A stretch of 64,000 nt of DNA from an uncultured Cohaesibacter sp. GTDB lineage: Bacteria; Pseudomonadota; Alphaproteobacteria; Rhizobiales; Cohaesibacteraceae. The stretch covers positions 434,001 through 498,000 of the forward strand of contig NZ_OY782507.1 in NCBI RefSeq assembly GCF_963677725.1, in the 5' to 3' direction. Made by a program: the position numbers and the translations under genes. Below, in pieces: positions 37,360-46,641 of the stretch. Within the stretch, counting starts at the first letter, position 1. Each line of letters begins with the position of its first letter. Below the pieces are notes generated by a model. It was not told the origin of the DNA and ran no database searches. It was given only the letters and a program-made list of their open reading frames with translations.

Positions 37360-37432
37360 CAAGGCTATAGGTAGGCGTGAATCGAGAGCATAGCGGCATC
37401 ATTTTGTCGCCAATGGGTTTGAGGGGAACAGC

Positions 37433-38347
37433 ATGACCGCCACCCGTATTGATGGCAAAGCCATCGCCACTGATTTGCGCGCGAAAATCGCGATCGAAGC
37501 CGAAAAACTCATCAAGGAAACCAATGTGGTGCCCGGCATCGCGGTGGTGATTGTCGGCGAAGACCCGGCCAGCAAGGTCTATGTCGCCTCAAAGGGCAAG
37601 GCCGCGAAGGAATGCAACTTTCATTCCGTCCAGCATACCTTGGCCGATGATGTAGCCGAAGAAACGCTGCTGACTTTGATTGGTGAGCTGAATGATGATC
37701 CGGCCATCCACGGCATTCTGGTGCAATTGCCCCTGCCCGATCACATCAACGAATCCAAAGTGCTGAACCTCATCCGCCCCGACAAGGATGTTGACGGGTT
37801 TCATCCCATCAATGTGGGCCTGTTGACCGCCGGGGAACGGGATAAGGCGATGGTGCCCTGCACGCCTGCGGGATCGTTGATCCTGGCCAAGCGAGTATTT
37901 GGCGAACTGTCCGGCAAAAACGCCGTTATCATTGGCCGCTCGAACATTGTCGGCAAGCCGATGGCCGCTTTGTTGCTGGCGGAAAGCTGCACCGTGACCA
38001 TTGCTCATAGCCGGACCAAGGATTTGCCGGATGTGGTGCGCGGGGCCGATATTGTGGTCGCCGCGGTTGGTCGCCCGCAAATGGTCAAGGGAGACTGGAT
38101 CAAGGAAGGCGCCTGTGTGATCGATGTGGGCATCAACCGGATCGACGCGCCAGAGCGTGGCGAGGGCAAGACCCGTCTGGTGGGTGATGTGGATTATGAC
38201 AGCGCCTCGGAACGGGCCGGGTTCATCACGCCGGTTCCGGGTGGTGTTGGACCGATGACCATCGCGCTGCTGATGGCCAATACGCTGACAGCTGCTCGCC
38301 GGTCTGCCGGGCTCGACGATCTGGATTATGCGTCTTTGCTATCCTGA
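37433..38347 (+). CDS. folD: bifunctional methylene-THF dehydrogenase / methenyl-THF cyclohydrolase
   Basis: FolD interconverts 5,10-methylene-, methenyl- and 10-formyl-THF using NADP. Motifs: the active Lys in [14 protein letters not shown] near residue 55 (the family usually has Y-x3-K), [12 protein letters not shown], the DKDVDGFHP loop, PCTPAG, the nucleotide-binding [17 protein letters not shown] and the C-terminal [16 protein letters not shown]. The ATG follows GAGGGGAA. It is probably co-transcribed with fhs. Confidence 0.97.
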   Translation: MTATRIDGKAIATDLRAKIAIEAEKLIKETNVVPGIAVVIVGEDPASKVYVASKGKAAKECNFHSVQHTLADDVAEETLLTLIGELNDDPAIHGILVQLPLPDHINESKVLNLIRPDKDVDGFHPINVGLLTAGERDKAMVPCTPAGSLILAKRVFGELSGKNAVIIGRSNIVGKPMAALLLAESCTVTIAHSRTKDLPDVVRGADIVVAAVGRPQMVKGDWIKEGACVIDVGINRIDAPERGEGKTRLVGDVDYDSASERAGFITPVPGGVGPMTIALLMANTLTAARRSAGLDDLDYASLLS

Positions 38348-38474
38348 GGGACGCGTCCATTTGGCACGTTTCGCCAGCCGATATTTGCCATTCAACACGC
38401 TGAAATGATTGTAAAAGCATCACTGAACGCATATATTGAGAAGAGTAAGATAAAGCGTTCTGAGGGAGTGAACC

Positions 38475-38795
38475 ATGCCGAACAAGGACGTCACAGAATA
38501 TCTCGTAGCCAAAATCAAGGCTGATGGTCTGCTTGATGATTACAAGCGGGCGCGCAAGCCCAAGCCTCCCAAGCAAAGTGACGACACTTTTTTGAAGGCG
38601 GGTTACCGCATTCTGGAGGAAACCGGCGCTCTGCCCAAGGAAATCGAGCTGAAAAAGGCGATTGCCGATCAGTATGAACGCCTGAATGCTGCCACCAATC
38701 AGGAAGATCGCGAAGAAGAATTTCGCAAGCTAGCCGAGTTGCAAATGGTGCTTAGCGTTGAGCAGGATGCTCGGCGGAAATTCTACACAGGATAA
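38475..38795 (+). CDS. small helical protein of unknown function
   Basis: A 106-residue soluble protein with a good ribosome binding site (GAGGGAG) before the ATG. It is rich in Lys, Glu, Asp and Leu. Residues 1-40 (MPNKDVTEYLVAKIKADG..., ending in a KPKPPKQ linker) are followed by two or three amphipathic helices. No cysteines, signal or membrane span is present. I do not recognise the family. It follows folD in the same direction after 127 bases and is closed by a terminator. Confidence 0.75.
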   Translation: MPNKDVTEYLVAKIKADGLLDDYKRARKPKPPKQSDDTFLKAGYRILEETGALPKEIELKKAIADQYERLNAATNQEDREEEFRKLAELQMVLSVEQDARRKFYTG

Positions 38796-38837
38796 TCACT
38801 CCTGCCCTTAAGACACACCTTAAGACACATATAGACC

Positions 38838-38870
38838 CTGCCCGTCCCCTTGGATTGGCGGGGTTTCTTT
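38838..38870 (+). terminator. terminator after the small helical protein gene
   Basis: CCCGTCC at 38841-38847 pairs with GGCGGG at 38857-38862 with one bulged base, followed by GTTTCTTTTTAT. It precedes the cobalamin riboswitch by about 140 bases and isolates that unit. Confidence 0.7.
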
Positions 38871-39007
38871 TTATCGGCAGCGCATATACCCGGCAGATGG
38901 GCGCGCATTCTATGACCTCGGAATGCTCTCCCTTTGACAGACTTCGCCTTTCGACCCGTTGGCTGCGATTGACAATGCTAGGGTTATCCCGCACAAGGGA
39001 TGCTACG

Positions 39008-39195
39008 GAAGGTTCTGCTTTGCATGAAGGCACGGCGGATGAAAAGGGAACACGGTGCCGGATGACCCAACTCGGGGCCTAGACCGTGGCTGCCCCCGCA
39101 ACTGTAAGCGGATTGCTTTTTCTTGACACCACTGGGGGCCACCCCGGGAAGGTGAAAAGGCGTCAAACCGCGAGCCAGGAGACCTGCCTACCGTA
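39008..39195 (+). promoter_or_regulatory. cobalamin riboswitch 1, upstream of the DUF1636-cobW-cobN-cobO unit
   Basis: The aptamer core is present in order: GATGAAAAGGGAACACGGTG, the B12-box region CCCCGCAACTGTAAGCGG, CACTGGG, GGGAAGGTG and GAGCCAGGAGACCTGCC. This is the class I cobalamin riboswitch pattern, sensing adenosylcobalamin and lowering expression of downstream genes. The first gene starts 118 bases later. The GC-rich segment 39205-39230 (GGTCGGGGAGGATCGG) may form part of the expression platform, but I cannot tell whether control is at transcription or translation. Confidence 0.95.
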
Positions 39196-39313
39196 ACAAT
39201 TCACGACCGGTCGGGGAGGATCGGAGCCGTGGAACCTTTTTCCGCACGCTCCATTCATCTGGCCTGTCAAATCATGCTTATTGGCCTGTTTCATCAGGTC
39301 ATCAGGAGGTGAA

Positions 39314-39727
39314 ATGGCGAAGAAGTCCGGGCTATTGCAGGTCTGCGTAACCTGTCGGCGCTTTGATCACACGGATACAGCAGCGGACGTGCGGCCCGTC
39401 GAAGGCCAGTTGCTACACGACCGGTTGGTCGAAGCAGTCAACAATGATGCCGCCTTGAAAGGCGCGCTGTCTGTTGAACCAGTCCAATGCATGAATAGTT
39501 GCCAGCAATCCTGCACCGTCAGCCTGCGCAGTGCTGGCAAATATGGCTATGTGATTGCCGATCTCGACAAGTCCGACGACCGGGTCGAGGATCTCGTCAC
39601 CTTCTCCAAGCTATATGTGGCTTCGGAATCTGGCGCTCCCGTCTGGCGTGAGCGGCCTGAACATATTCGCAAAAACACACTTGTGCGGCTGCATCCATCT
39701 CCCGAATTTCCCAATATGAAAGATTAG
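39314..39727 (+). CDS. DUF1636 thioredoxin-like [2Fe-2S] ferredoxin-type protein
   Basis: A 137-residue soluble protein starting at ATG 39314 right after AGGAGGTGAA. The cysteine pattern CVTC near residues 11-14 and CMNSCQQSC near 62-70 resembles the thioredoxin-like [2Fe-2S] fold, giving four or five candidate metal ligands. Proteins of this domain commonly sit beside cobW/cobN in proteobacteria, but their job is not established. Here it is the first gene under the riboswitch, 9 bases before cobW, so a role in cobalt handling or electron supply for cobalt reduction is an inference only. Confidence 0.85.
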   Translation: MAKKSGLLQVCVTCRRFDHTDTAADVRPVEGQLLHDRLVEAVNNDAALKGALSVEPVQCMNSCQQSCTVSLRSAGKYGYVIADLDKSDDRVEDLVTFSKLYVASESGAPVWRERPEHIRKNTLVRLHPSPEFPNMKD

Positions 39728-39736
39728 AGGTCCGTC

Positions 39737-40831
39737 ATGTCCTTTGCTGCTTCTTCCAATAAAAAAATTCCTGCAACTGTCGTGACTGGCTTTCTTGGTG
39801 CTGGCAAGACGACCCTGATCCGCAAGCTGATTGAACAGGCTGGCGACAAGAAAATTGCGCTGATCGTCAACGAGTTCGGCGATATGGGCTTTGATGGCGA
39901 ATTGCTGAGCGATTGTGGCAACCCCAATTGCAGCGCAGATGATGTGGTCGAGCTGAAAAATGGCTGCATCTGTTGCACGGTTGCCGATGACTTTCTGCCG
40001 ACCATGGAAATGCTGATCAACCGGGAGCCAAAGCCGGATCATATTGTCATTGAAACGTCCGGTCTTGCATTGCCGCAACCTTTGGTCAAAGCCTTTCAGT
40101 GGCCGAGCGTTCGGGCCTCTGTCACAGTTGACGGGGTTGTTACCATTGCGGATGCGTCCGCGCTCAGCGACGGTCACTACAGCCAGAATGAAGATGCCAT
40201 TGCCAAGCAGCGCGCGCAAGATGACAGCCTTGATCATGACAGCCCGATTGAGGAGCTGTTTGCCGATCAGCTGAAATGCGCTGACATGATTGTCATCTCC
40301 AAAGCCGATCTGGTGGATGACGAGGGCATGGCGCGGGTTGAGGCGATTATCGGGGAACATGCCCGCAGTGGCGTCAAGAATATTCATTCGCGCAATGGTG
40401 ATGTATCGGCTGCTGTTTTGCTGGGCCTTGATTCCGTGGCTGAAGATGATCTGGAAAGCCGCAAGGCCGCGCATGATCACCATCACGATCACGATGATGA
40501 CCATGATGACGATCATGATGACCACGACGATCATGATCATCATCACCACGACCATCATCATGATGAGTTCCACTCAATTGTCGTTCCACCGCGCGGCTTT
40601 GCCTCGATGGATGATGTGAAGGCCTGTGTCGAAGACGCTCTGGCGTTGCCCGGTGTACTGCGCGTCAAGGGCTATGTCGCACTTGAGGGCAAGAAAGCAC
40701 GCGTTGTCGTTCAGGCGGTTGGCCGCCGGGTCGATTGCTGGTTTGACACGTCAGGTGAAGACAAGACCGGTCTGGTGGTGATCGGCCTTAAAGATTTTGA
40801 TCAGGCAGCCGCAGAAGCCAAGCTTTCCTGA
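39737..40831 (+). CDS. cobW: CobW family metallochaperone GTPase
   Basis: A G3E GTPase thought to supply cobalt to the cobalamin pathway. The G1 loop is TGFLGAGKTTLIRK near residue 18, the metal-binding CxCC motif is NGCICCTV near 76, and SKADLVDD serves as the G4 region. A His/Asp-rich run covers about residues 245-278, between the G domain and the C-terminal CobW_C domain, and could store or transfer metal. The 364-residue length fits the family. It lies between the DUF1636 gene and cobN in a riboswitch-controlled operon. Confidence 0.95.
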   Translation: MSFAASSNKKIPATVVTGFLGAGKTTLIRKLIEQAGDKKIALIVNEFGDMGFDGELLSDCGNPNCSADDVVELKNGCICCTVADDFLPTMEMLINREPKPDHIVIETSGLALPQPLVKAFQWPSVRASVTVDGVVTIADASALSDGHYSQNEDAIAKQRAQDDSLDHDSPIEELFADQLKCADMIVISKADLVDDEGMARVEAIIGEHARSGVKNIHSRNGDVSAAVLLGLDSVAEDDLESRKAAHDHHHDHDDDHDDDHDDHDDHDHHHHDHHHDEFHSIVVPPRGFASMDDVKACVEDALALPGVLRVKGYVALEGKKARVVVQAVGRRVDCWFDTSGEDKTGLVVIGLKDFDQAAAEAKLS

Positions 40832-40855
40832 TTTTGAAAGGTCATAGCAAGTCCC

Positions 40856-43800
40856 ATGCATATTCTCGCACCACAAGCCGGTCGCATTGATGATCAGGAT
40901 GAAGCCATTGATCTGGGGCAAAGCCCCGGTGACATTCTCATTCTGTCAGCGGCCGACAGTGAGCTTTCCGCCTTTGTTGAATCCAGCCGCTATCGCCGGT
41001 CGCAAGACCATAAGGTGCGCCTTGCCAACCTGATGGCGCTGGGGCATCCCTACTCGGTAGATATGTATGTGGAACAGACGGCGCAGCATGCAAAGCTGAT
41101 TGTGCTGCGGTTGCTCGGTGGGGCTGAATATTGGCGCTATGGTCTTGAACAATTGCAAAAATTGTCTCGCGGCACGGGCATGCATCTGCTTGTCATGCCG
41201 GGGGACAACAAGTGGGATGAAGATCTCGCCTCTTGGTCGAGCGTTGATGCGGCCATTGTGCGGCGCTTTTGGCGCTATTGCGTTGAAGGGGGGCAGGACA
41301 ATCTTATCCATGCGCTTGATTATGCGAGCCATCTGATCGACCCTGAGCGTGAGGATGCGCCCCAGCCCCTTGCCCTGCCCCGCGTCGGCATATTGCATGA
41401 AGGGCGCAGCTTTAGTGGCGATGACGGCCTTGAGGCATATATCAAGCTATTCGAGGGCAAAGAAATGCGCCCGGTGGTGCCGATCTTTGTCTATCGGTCC
41501 TACATTCAAACCGCGCTCACCGCGCCGATTGATGCCTTGTGCAAGGCGCTGGAAGCCAATGGGCTTCATGCCATCGCTTTCTTCGTACCGAGCCTTAAAG
41601 ACGCTGAGGCACAGGATTTTCTCAACAAGACCTTTGAAACCTTTAAGCCGTCGGTTTTCCTCAACACATCCGCCTTTGCGCTGTCCAAGGCCGGGCAACA
41701 ATATGAGCCGACCTTCCTTGATGTTTATGGTTGCCCGATCCTGCAGGTGATCCTGTCCGGGTCCAGCCAGGAAGCATGGGAAGAGAGCCCGCGCGGCCTG
41801 TCCGCTCGCGATTTGGCGATGCATGTGGTTTTGCCAGAGCTTGATGGGCGCATTCTCTCGCGCGCCATTGCCTTCAAGGAAGAAGGCACGCTTGATGAAG
41901 CAACGGAATTCAAGCCGGTTCGTCTGGTGCCCCATGACAATCGCGTGGCCTTTGTTGCCCAAATGGCGGCGGGCTGGGCTCGGCTGCGACAAAGTGAGGA
42001 ATCGGAGCGTAAGCTTGCGATCATAATGGCCAACTATCCAAACAAGGATAGCCGCATTGCCAACGGGGTGGGCCTTGATAGCCCTGCCTCTGCCGTTGGT
42101 TTGATGCAGTCTTTGCGTGCTGATGGCTATCAGATTGAAGGCCTGCCCGTAGATTCTGATACCCTGATGCAGCAGATTTTGGCCGGGCCGACCAATGCGC
42201 TGGGCCAAGCGGAACGGGTGAGCGACATACAATTGTCGTGCGCTGATTATCAGGTGATGTTCGAGAGCTTGCCTCAAAAGATCCGCACCGAGATCACCGA
42301 GCGTTGGGGAGCAGCGGATCAGGATCCGATGGTGCGCGAAGGTTCCTTCCAACTTGCCATCCATCGCTTTGGCAATGTGGTCGTTGGGGTACAGCCAGCA
42401 CGTGGCTATAATATTGATCCCAAGGAAACCTATCACGACCCGGATCTGGTGCCGCCGCACAATTATTTCGCCTTCTATTTCTGGCTGCGCAATGTTTTTG
42501 GCATTCATGCGGTCCTTCATGCGGGCAAGCATGGCAATCTGGAGTGGCTCCCCGGCAAGGCTTTGGCGTTGAGCGATGCTTGTTATCCCGAGGCCATTCT
42601 GGGTCCCGTGCCGCATCTCTATCCCTTCATTGTCAATGATCCGGGAGAAGGCTGTCAGGCCAAGCGCCGTACCAGCGCGGTGATTATCGACCATCTGACG
42701 CCTCCGCTGACACGGGCAGAAGCCCACGGCGCAGGGGAAGAGCTTGAAGCTCTGGTGGATGAATTCTACACCGCTCAAGGGGTTGATCCACGACGCTCGG
42801 AAAAGCTGCTTGAAGAAATTCGTTATCTTGCCACCCGCACTGGTCTCGACAAGGATGCAGGCGTGGTGATGGAAGACGACAATGAGGCCGCCTTGCAACA
42901 GCTCGACGCCCATTTGTGCGACCTCAAAGAACTGCAAATCCGTGACGGATTGCATATTTTGGGGCAGTCGCCTCAAGGGACTTACCTCACCGACCTGATG
43001 GTGGCCATTGCGCGAGTGCCGCGCGGCAATGACGACAAGGATCAGTCACTCCATCGCGCTATCAGTGATGATCTGAGCCTTTTGCTCGCCAATGAAGGCT
43101 TCAATCCTATCGACTGCGACTTTGCGGCCCCCTGGGATGGCGACAAACCAGAGATCCTGATGGAGCAATCCGGTGCGCTTTGGCGTCACGCAGGCGATGC
43201 GGTGGAGCGCATCGAATTGCTGGCGCAAAAACTGGTGGCCAAGGAGATTGCGTGTCCGGCCGATTGGGCCAAGACAAAGGCCGTTCTGGACTGGATTGAA
43301 AATGCGCTGACATCGACAATTGCCGCCTGCGGCGTTGACGAATTCCGCCACTTGAAGGCGGGCCTGTCAGGTGCTTTCGTGCCACCTGGCCCATCCGGCG
43401 CACCGACACGCGGGCGGCCAGATGTTTTGCCGACGGGGCGGAATTTCTTTGCCGTCGATGTACGGTCCGTGCCGTCAAAAACCGCATGGGCCATTGGCGA
43501 ATTGTCTGCGCAGCGTTTGCTGGAGCGGCATTTTCAGGATGAAGGAGAATGGCTGCAAGCCATTGTGTTGACCTGTTGGGGCACAGCCAACATGCGCACC
43601 GGCGGCGATGATATCGCCCAGGCGCTGGCCCTGCTTGGGGTGCGCCCTGTCTGGGAATCCGCCTCGGGCCGTGTGACCGGCGTTGAGGTGATCAAACTTT
43701 CCGAATTGCAGCGGCCGCGTGTAGACGTGACCTTGCGCATTTCCGGTTTCTTCCGCGATGCCTTCCCGCATCAGATTGATCTTTTCGACAGTGCGGTCCG

Positions 43801-44650
43801 TAAAGTTGCCGCCCTTGAAGAGCCTGAGGATGCCAACCCGCTGGCGGCCCGCGTCAAACGCGAACGGGCGGAAGCAGAAGCCAAGGGGCTGTCCGGCGAC
43901 ATGGCCCAGCGTCAGGCAACCTTCCGGGTGTTTGGCTCCATGCCGGGGGCTTATGGCGCGGGGCTTCAGGCCCTCATTGATGAGAAGATCTGGGACAAAC
44001 GGTCCGACTTTGCCGAGGCCTTTGTCGCCTGGGGTGGCTTTGCCTATGGCGCAGGAGAATTTGGCGGCGAGGCAGCCGATCATCTCAAGACGCGCTTGTC
44101 GAAGGTGGATGCGGTCATTCAAAATCAGGATAACCGCGAGCATGATCTGCTTGATTCCGATGATTATTATCAGTTCGAAGGCGGTCTTGCAGCCAGTGTC
44201 GAAACGTTCAAAGGCACGGCACCGAAGGTCTATCACAATGACCATTCGCGGGCTGAGCGACCAGTCATCCGGACGCTGGATGAGGAAATTGCCCGCGTCG
44301 TTCGAGGTCGTGCCTCGAATCCCAAATGGATTGCCGGTGTCATGCGCCATGGTTATAAGGGCGCGTTTGAAATGGCAGCGACGCTCGATTATCTGTTTGC
44401 CTTTGCGGCAACCACCAATGCTGTCGGCGACCACCATTTCGACCAATTGTACGAATCCTATATCGAGGATGATGAGGTCGCTGATTTCCTGAAAGACAAG
44501 AACCGGCCTGCCTATGACGACATGGTGGATCGGTTTCTGGAAGCCATCGAGCGAGGCCTCTGGGTGCCACGCTCCAACAGCGCCGCCTTCATTTTGGAAG
44601 ACAGCCAGCTTTCCCGTAAATCCGCTGGCACAATTGAGGAACTGAATTGA
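40856..44650 (+). CDS. cobN: cobaltochelatase subunit CobN
   Basis: The large 1264-residue subunit that inserts cobalt(II) into hydrogenobyrinic acid a,c-diamide together with the ATPase pair CobS/CobT. Full length for the family (about 1270). Landmarks include HAGKHGNLEWLPGKALALSD and the segment PTGRNFFAVDVRSVPSKTAW, both typical of CobN/ChlH/BchH chelatases. CobS and CobT are not in this window and must be elsewhere, or a ChlI/ChlD-type pair may substitute. The next gene's ATG overlaps the stop by one base. Expression should fall when cobalamin is plentiful because of riboswitch 1. Confidence 0.97.
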   Translation: MHILAPQAGRIDDQDEAIDLGQSPGDILILSAADSELSAFVESSRYRRSQDHKVRLANLMALGHPYSVDMYVEQTAQHAKLIVLRLLGGAEYWRYGLEQLQKLSRGTGMHLLVMPGDNKWDEDLASWSSVDAAIVRRFWRYCVEGGQDNLIHALDYASHLIDPEREDAPQPLALPRVGILHEGRSFSGDDGLEAYIKLFEGKEMRPVVPIFVYRSYIQTALTAPIDALCKALEANGLHAIAFFVPSLKDAEAQDFLNKTFETFKPSVFLNTSAFALSKAGQQYEPTFLDVYGCPILQVILSGSSQEAWEESPRGLSARDLAMHVVLPELDGRILSRAIAFKEEGTLDEATEFKPVRLVPHDNRVAFVAQMAAGWARLRQSEESERKLAIIMANYPNKDSRIANGVGLDSPASAVGLMQSLRADGYQIEGLPVDSDTLMQQILAGPTNALGQAERVSDIQLSCADYQVMFESLPQKIRTEITERWGAADQDPMVREGSFQLAIHRFGNVVVGVQPARGYNIDPKETYHDPDLVPPHNYFAFYFWLRNVFGIHAVLHAGKHGNLEWLPGKALALSDACYPEAILGPVPHLYPFIVNDPGEGCQAKRRTSAVIIDHLTPPLTRAEAHGAGEELEALVDEFYTAQGVDPRRSEKLLEEIRYLATRTGLDKDAGVVMEDDNEAALQQLDAHLCDLKELQIRDGLHILGQSPQGTYLTDLMVAIARVPRGNDDKDQSLHRAISDDLSLLLANEGFNPIDCDFAAPWDGDKPEILMEQSGALWRHAGDAVERIELLAQKLVAKEIACPADWAKTKAVLDWIENALTSTIAACGVDEFRHLKAGLSGAFVPPGPSGAPTRGRPDVLPTGRNFFAVDVRSVPSKTAWAIGELSAQRLLERHFQDEGEWLQAIVLTCWGTANMRTGGDDIAQALALLGVRPVWESASGRVTGVEVIKLSELQRPRVDVTLRISGFFRDAFPHQIDLFDSAVRKVAALEEPEDANPLAARVKRERAEAEAKGLSGDMAQRQATFRVFGSMPGAYGAGLQALIDEKIWDKRSDFAEAFVAWGGFAYGAGEFGGEAADHLKTRLSKVDAVIQNQDNREHDLLDSDDYYQFEGGLAASVETFKGTAPKVYHNDHSRAERPVIRTLDEEIARVVRGRASNPKWIAGVMRHGYKGAFEMAATLDYLFAFAATTNAVGDHHFDQLYESYIEDDEVADFLKDKNRPAYDDMVDRFLEAIERGLWVPRSNSAAFILEDSQLSRKSAGTIEELN

Positions 44651-45276
44651 TGATCAAAAAAGAAATGACTGAAGAAGAGCAAAATGCTCGTCATGCCACT
44701 AAAATGGCAAAGAAAAAGGCCGCCCGTGACAAGATCCTTGCCACCAAGACCATCGAAAAAGGCTTGATCATTGTTCATACCGGCAAGGGCAAAGGCAAAA
44801 GCTCTGCTGCTTTCGGCATGGCATTCCGCTCACTGGGACACGGCCACAAAATCTCGGTCATCCAGTTTGTCAAAGGGGCTTGGAATTCCGGTGAGAAAGC
44901 CATGCTGGAAAAATTCCCCGAGCAGGTGACCATCAAGTCGATGGGTGAAGGCTTTACCTGGGAAACGCAGGACCGCCAAAAAGACATCGAGAATGCGCAG
45001 GCTGCGTGGGAAGCCGCCAAGGCGGAAATTCTCAACCCGGAGAATCGCTTCGTGCTGCTTGATGAACTGAATATCGTGCTGCGCTATGATTACCTGCCGA
45101 TCGAGGATGTTGTCGCGTTTCTCGTCAATGAAAAACCACAAGATACCCATGTCGTCATCACGGGCCGCAATGCCAAGGATGAACTGATCGAAGTGGCGGA
45201 TCTGGTTACAGAAATGACCTTGATCAAGCATCCGTTCCGCGACGGTGTGAAGGCGCAGGAAGGCATTGAATTCTGA
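44650..45276 (+). CDS. cobO: cob(I)yrinic acid a,c-diamide adenosyltransferase
   Basis: CobO/BtuR-type enzyme that transfers the adenosyl group of ATP to cobalt(I) corrinoids. The P-loop is VHTGKGKGKSSAAFG near residue 43; ISVIQFVKGAWNSGE and LDELNIVLRYDYL are hallmark segments, and the C terminus KAQEGIEF is characteristic. The N terminus has a Lys/Glu-rich helix seen in the family. I take the ATG at 44650, sharing one base with the cobN stop (TGATG), rather than a TTG at 44647. Confidence 0.96.
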   Translation: MIKKEMTEEEQNARHATKMAKKKAARDKILATKTIEKGLIIVHTGKGKGKSSAAFGMAFRSLGHGHKISVIQFVKGAWNSGEKAMLEKFPEQVTIKSMGEGFTWETQDRQKDIENAQAAWEAAKAEILNPENRFVLLDELNIVLRYDYLPIEDVVAFLVNEKPQDTHVVITGRNAKDELIEVADLVTEMTLIKHPFRDGVKAQEGIEF

Positions 45277-45451
45277 TAAATGCCTTCGATTTTTCCGTGA
45301 TTTGACTTCGCTCAAGTCATAGGCAGATCCAATGCTTTAAGCGAAAGTCTTAGGTAGTTACACGTTAGAAAACTATACCTAAAGGGAAATACAAAAAGAT
45401 CGCCTTTTGGGCCGTTGACTGCACAGAAGGGCGGTTCTAAAACTGATCGCA

Positions 45452-45650
45452 TGATGGTTCTCATTTGCCCAGGCGCGGCAAAGAGATGAAAAGGGAACAT
45501 GGTGAGGCGTACCCAACAGGGGCTGAATCCATGGCTACCCCCGTAACTGTAAACGGATAGCCGGTATCTCGATATGCCACTGATCTTGCAAAGATCGGGA
45601 AGGTGAGATGCCGATGCCGAGACCCGTGAGCCAGGAGACCTGCCATCAGG
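45452..45650 (+). promoter_or_regulatory. cobalamin riboswitch 2, upstream of the cobalt ECF transporter
   Basis: A second aptamer of the same class: GATGAAAAGGGAACATGGTG, CCCCGTAACTGTAAACGG, GCCACTG, GGGAAGGTGAG, and GAGCCAGGAGACCTGCC at 45628-45644. The last motif is identical to riboswitch 1; the intervening stems differ. It starts about 175 bases after cobO, so the two operons are controlled separately. The transporter's first gene begins 171 bases downstream. Confidence 0.95.
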
Positions 45651-45820
45651 CCGTCACAAAAGACAATGTCGTCGATTGTGACACTCTCAACAAGACGCCG
45701 GGGTGTGCGTTTGGTGAAGAGCGGGTCTGACAGCGTCACACTTGTCAGGGTCCCTTTCCAAAAAACTTAATACCTCCCATGCGTCTCCATGAATTGGCTT
45801 TTCGCCACTAGGAGATAATC

Positions 45821-46612
45821 ATGATTAAAACTCTTTCCGCCTCTCTCGTTGCAGCCACCATGCTGTTGTCCAGCGCCGCGCAGGCGCATTTTCAGCTGGC
45901 CTATACACCTAAAGTCAATCTTGCAAAGCCGGGCAATGTCCCCTTCAAGCTGATCTTCTGGCATCCAATGGACAATGGGCATGCCATGGATATGGGCAAA
46001 CCAAATGACTTTTTTGCGGTTTTCAAAGACAAGAAAATCGATCTGATGGATAGCCTCAAGCCCATCACCTTCAAGGGCAAAAGCAACGAAGCGGCTGCCT
46101 TCGAAGGCACGCTGAAAGCCAAGCGCAATGGCGACTATATCGTCGTTCTGGAACCAGCGCCTTATTATGAAGGCAGCGAAGACATTTACATCCAGCAGAT
46201 CACCAAGTCCTACGTCAACAAAGGTGGCATTCCGACCAACTGGAATGAGCCTGTTGGCCTGAAAACCGAGATTGTTCCGTTGAACAAGCCAACCAACATT
46301 CTAGCTGGTTCGACTTTCACGGGTCGGGTTCTTTCCGATGGCAAGCCGGTTGCTGGTGCGGAAATCGAAATCGAATATTTGGCTGCAGAACCTGACATGG
46401 AAACCAACGCCGCAACAGAGCCAAAGGCAGGGTCCATGCCCGGCGGCGCAATTGTCGCGATTTCCGATGACAATGGCTATTTCTCCTTCGGCGTTCCGAA
46501 AGCAGGCTTCTGGGGTTTTGCTGCTTTGGGTTCCGGGCCTGATACCGAATTTGACGGCAAAGAACTGTCTCAGGACGCTGTCATCTGGATCCGGGCTTAT
46601 GATGTCAAATAA
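45821..46612 (+). CDS. DUF4198 periplasmic component of an ECF cobalt/nickel transporter (K subunit)
   Basis: A 263-residue exported protein with a signal peptide ending near SSAAQA, directly followed by HFQLAYTPK; an N-terminal His after cleavage is a probable metal ligand. Internal HPMDNGHAMDMGK adds His and Met ligands, and the C-terminal third is a beta-sandwich typical of DUF4198. In related operons this protein (NikK-type) accompanies M, L, Q and O subunits. The B12 riboswitch in front argues for cobalt rather than nickel. The ATG follows AGGAGATAATC. Confidence 0.85.
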   Translation: MIKTLSASLVAATMLLSSAAQAHFQLAYTPKVNLAKPGNVPFKLIFWHPMDNGHAMDMGKPNDFFAVFKDKKIDLMDSLKPITFKGKSNEAAAFEGTLKAKRNGDYIVVLEPAPYYEGSEDIYIQQITKSYVNKGGIPTNWNEPVGLKTEIVPLNKPTNILAGSTFTGRVLSDGKPVAGAEIEIEYLAAEPDMETNAATEPKAGSMPGGAIVAISDDNGYFSFGVPKAGFWGFAALGSGPDTEFDGKELSQDAVIWIRAYDVK

Positions 46613-46641
46613 TTCATCCTCATTGGTGAAGGAGCCAAATT

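Noticed and set aside
41447-42976. Long minus-strand open frame (509 codons) inside cobN
   Set aside because: Antisense to conserved chelatase motifs; no start signal.
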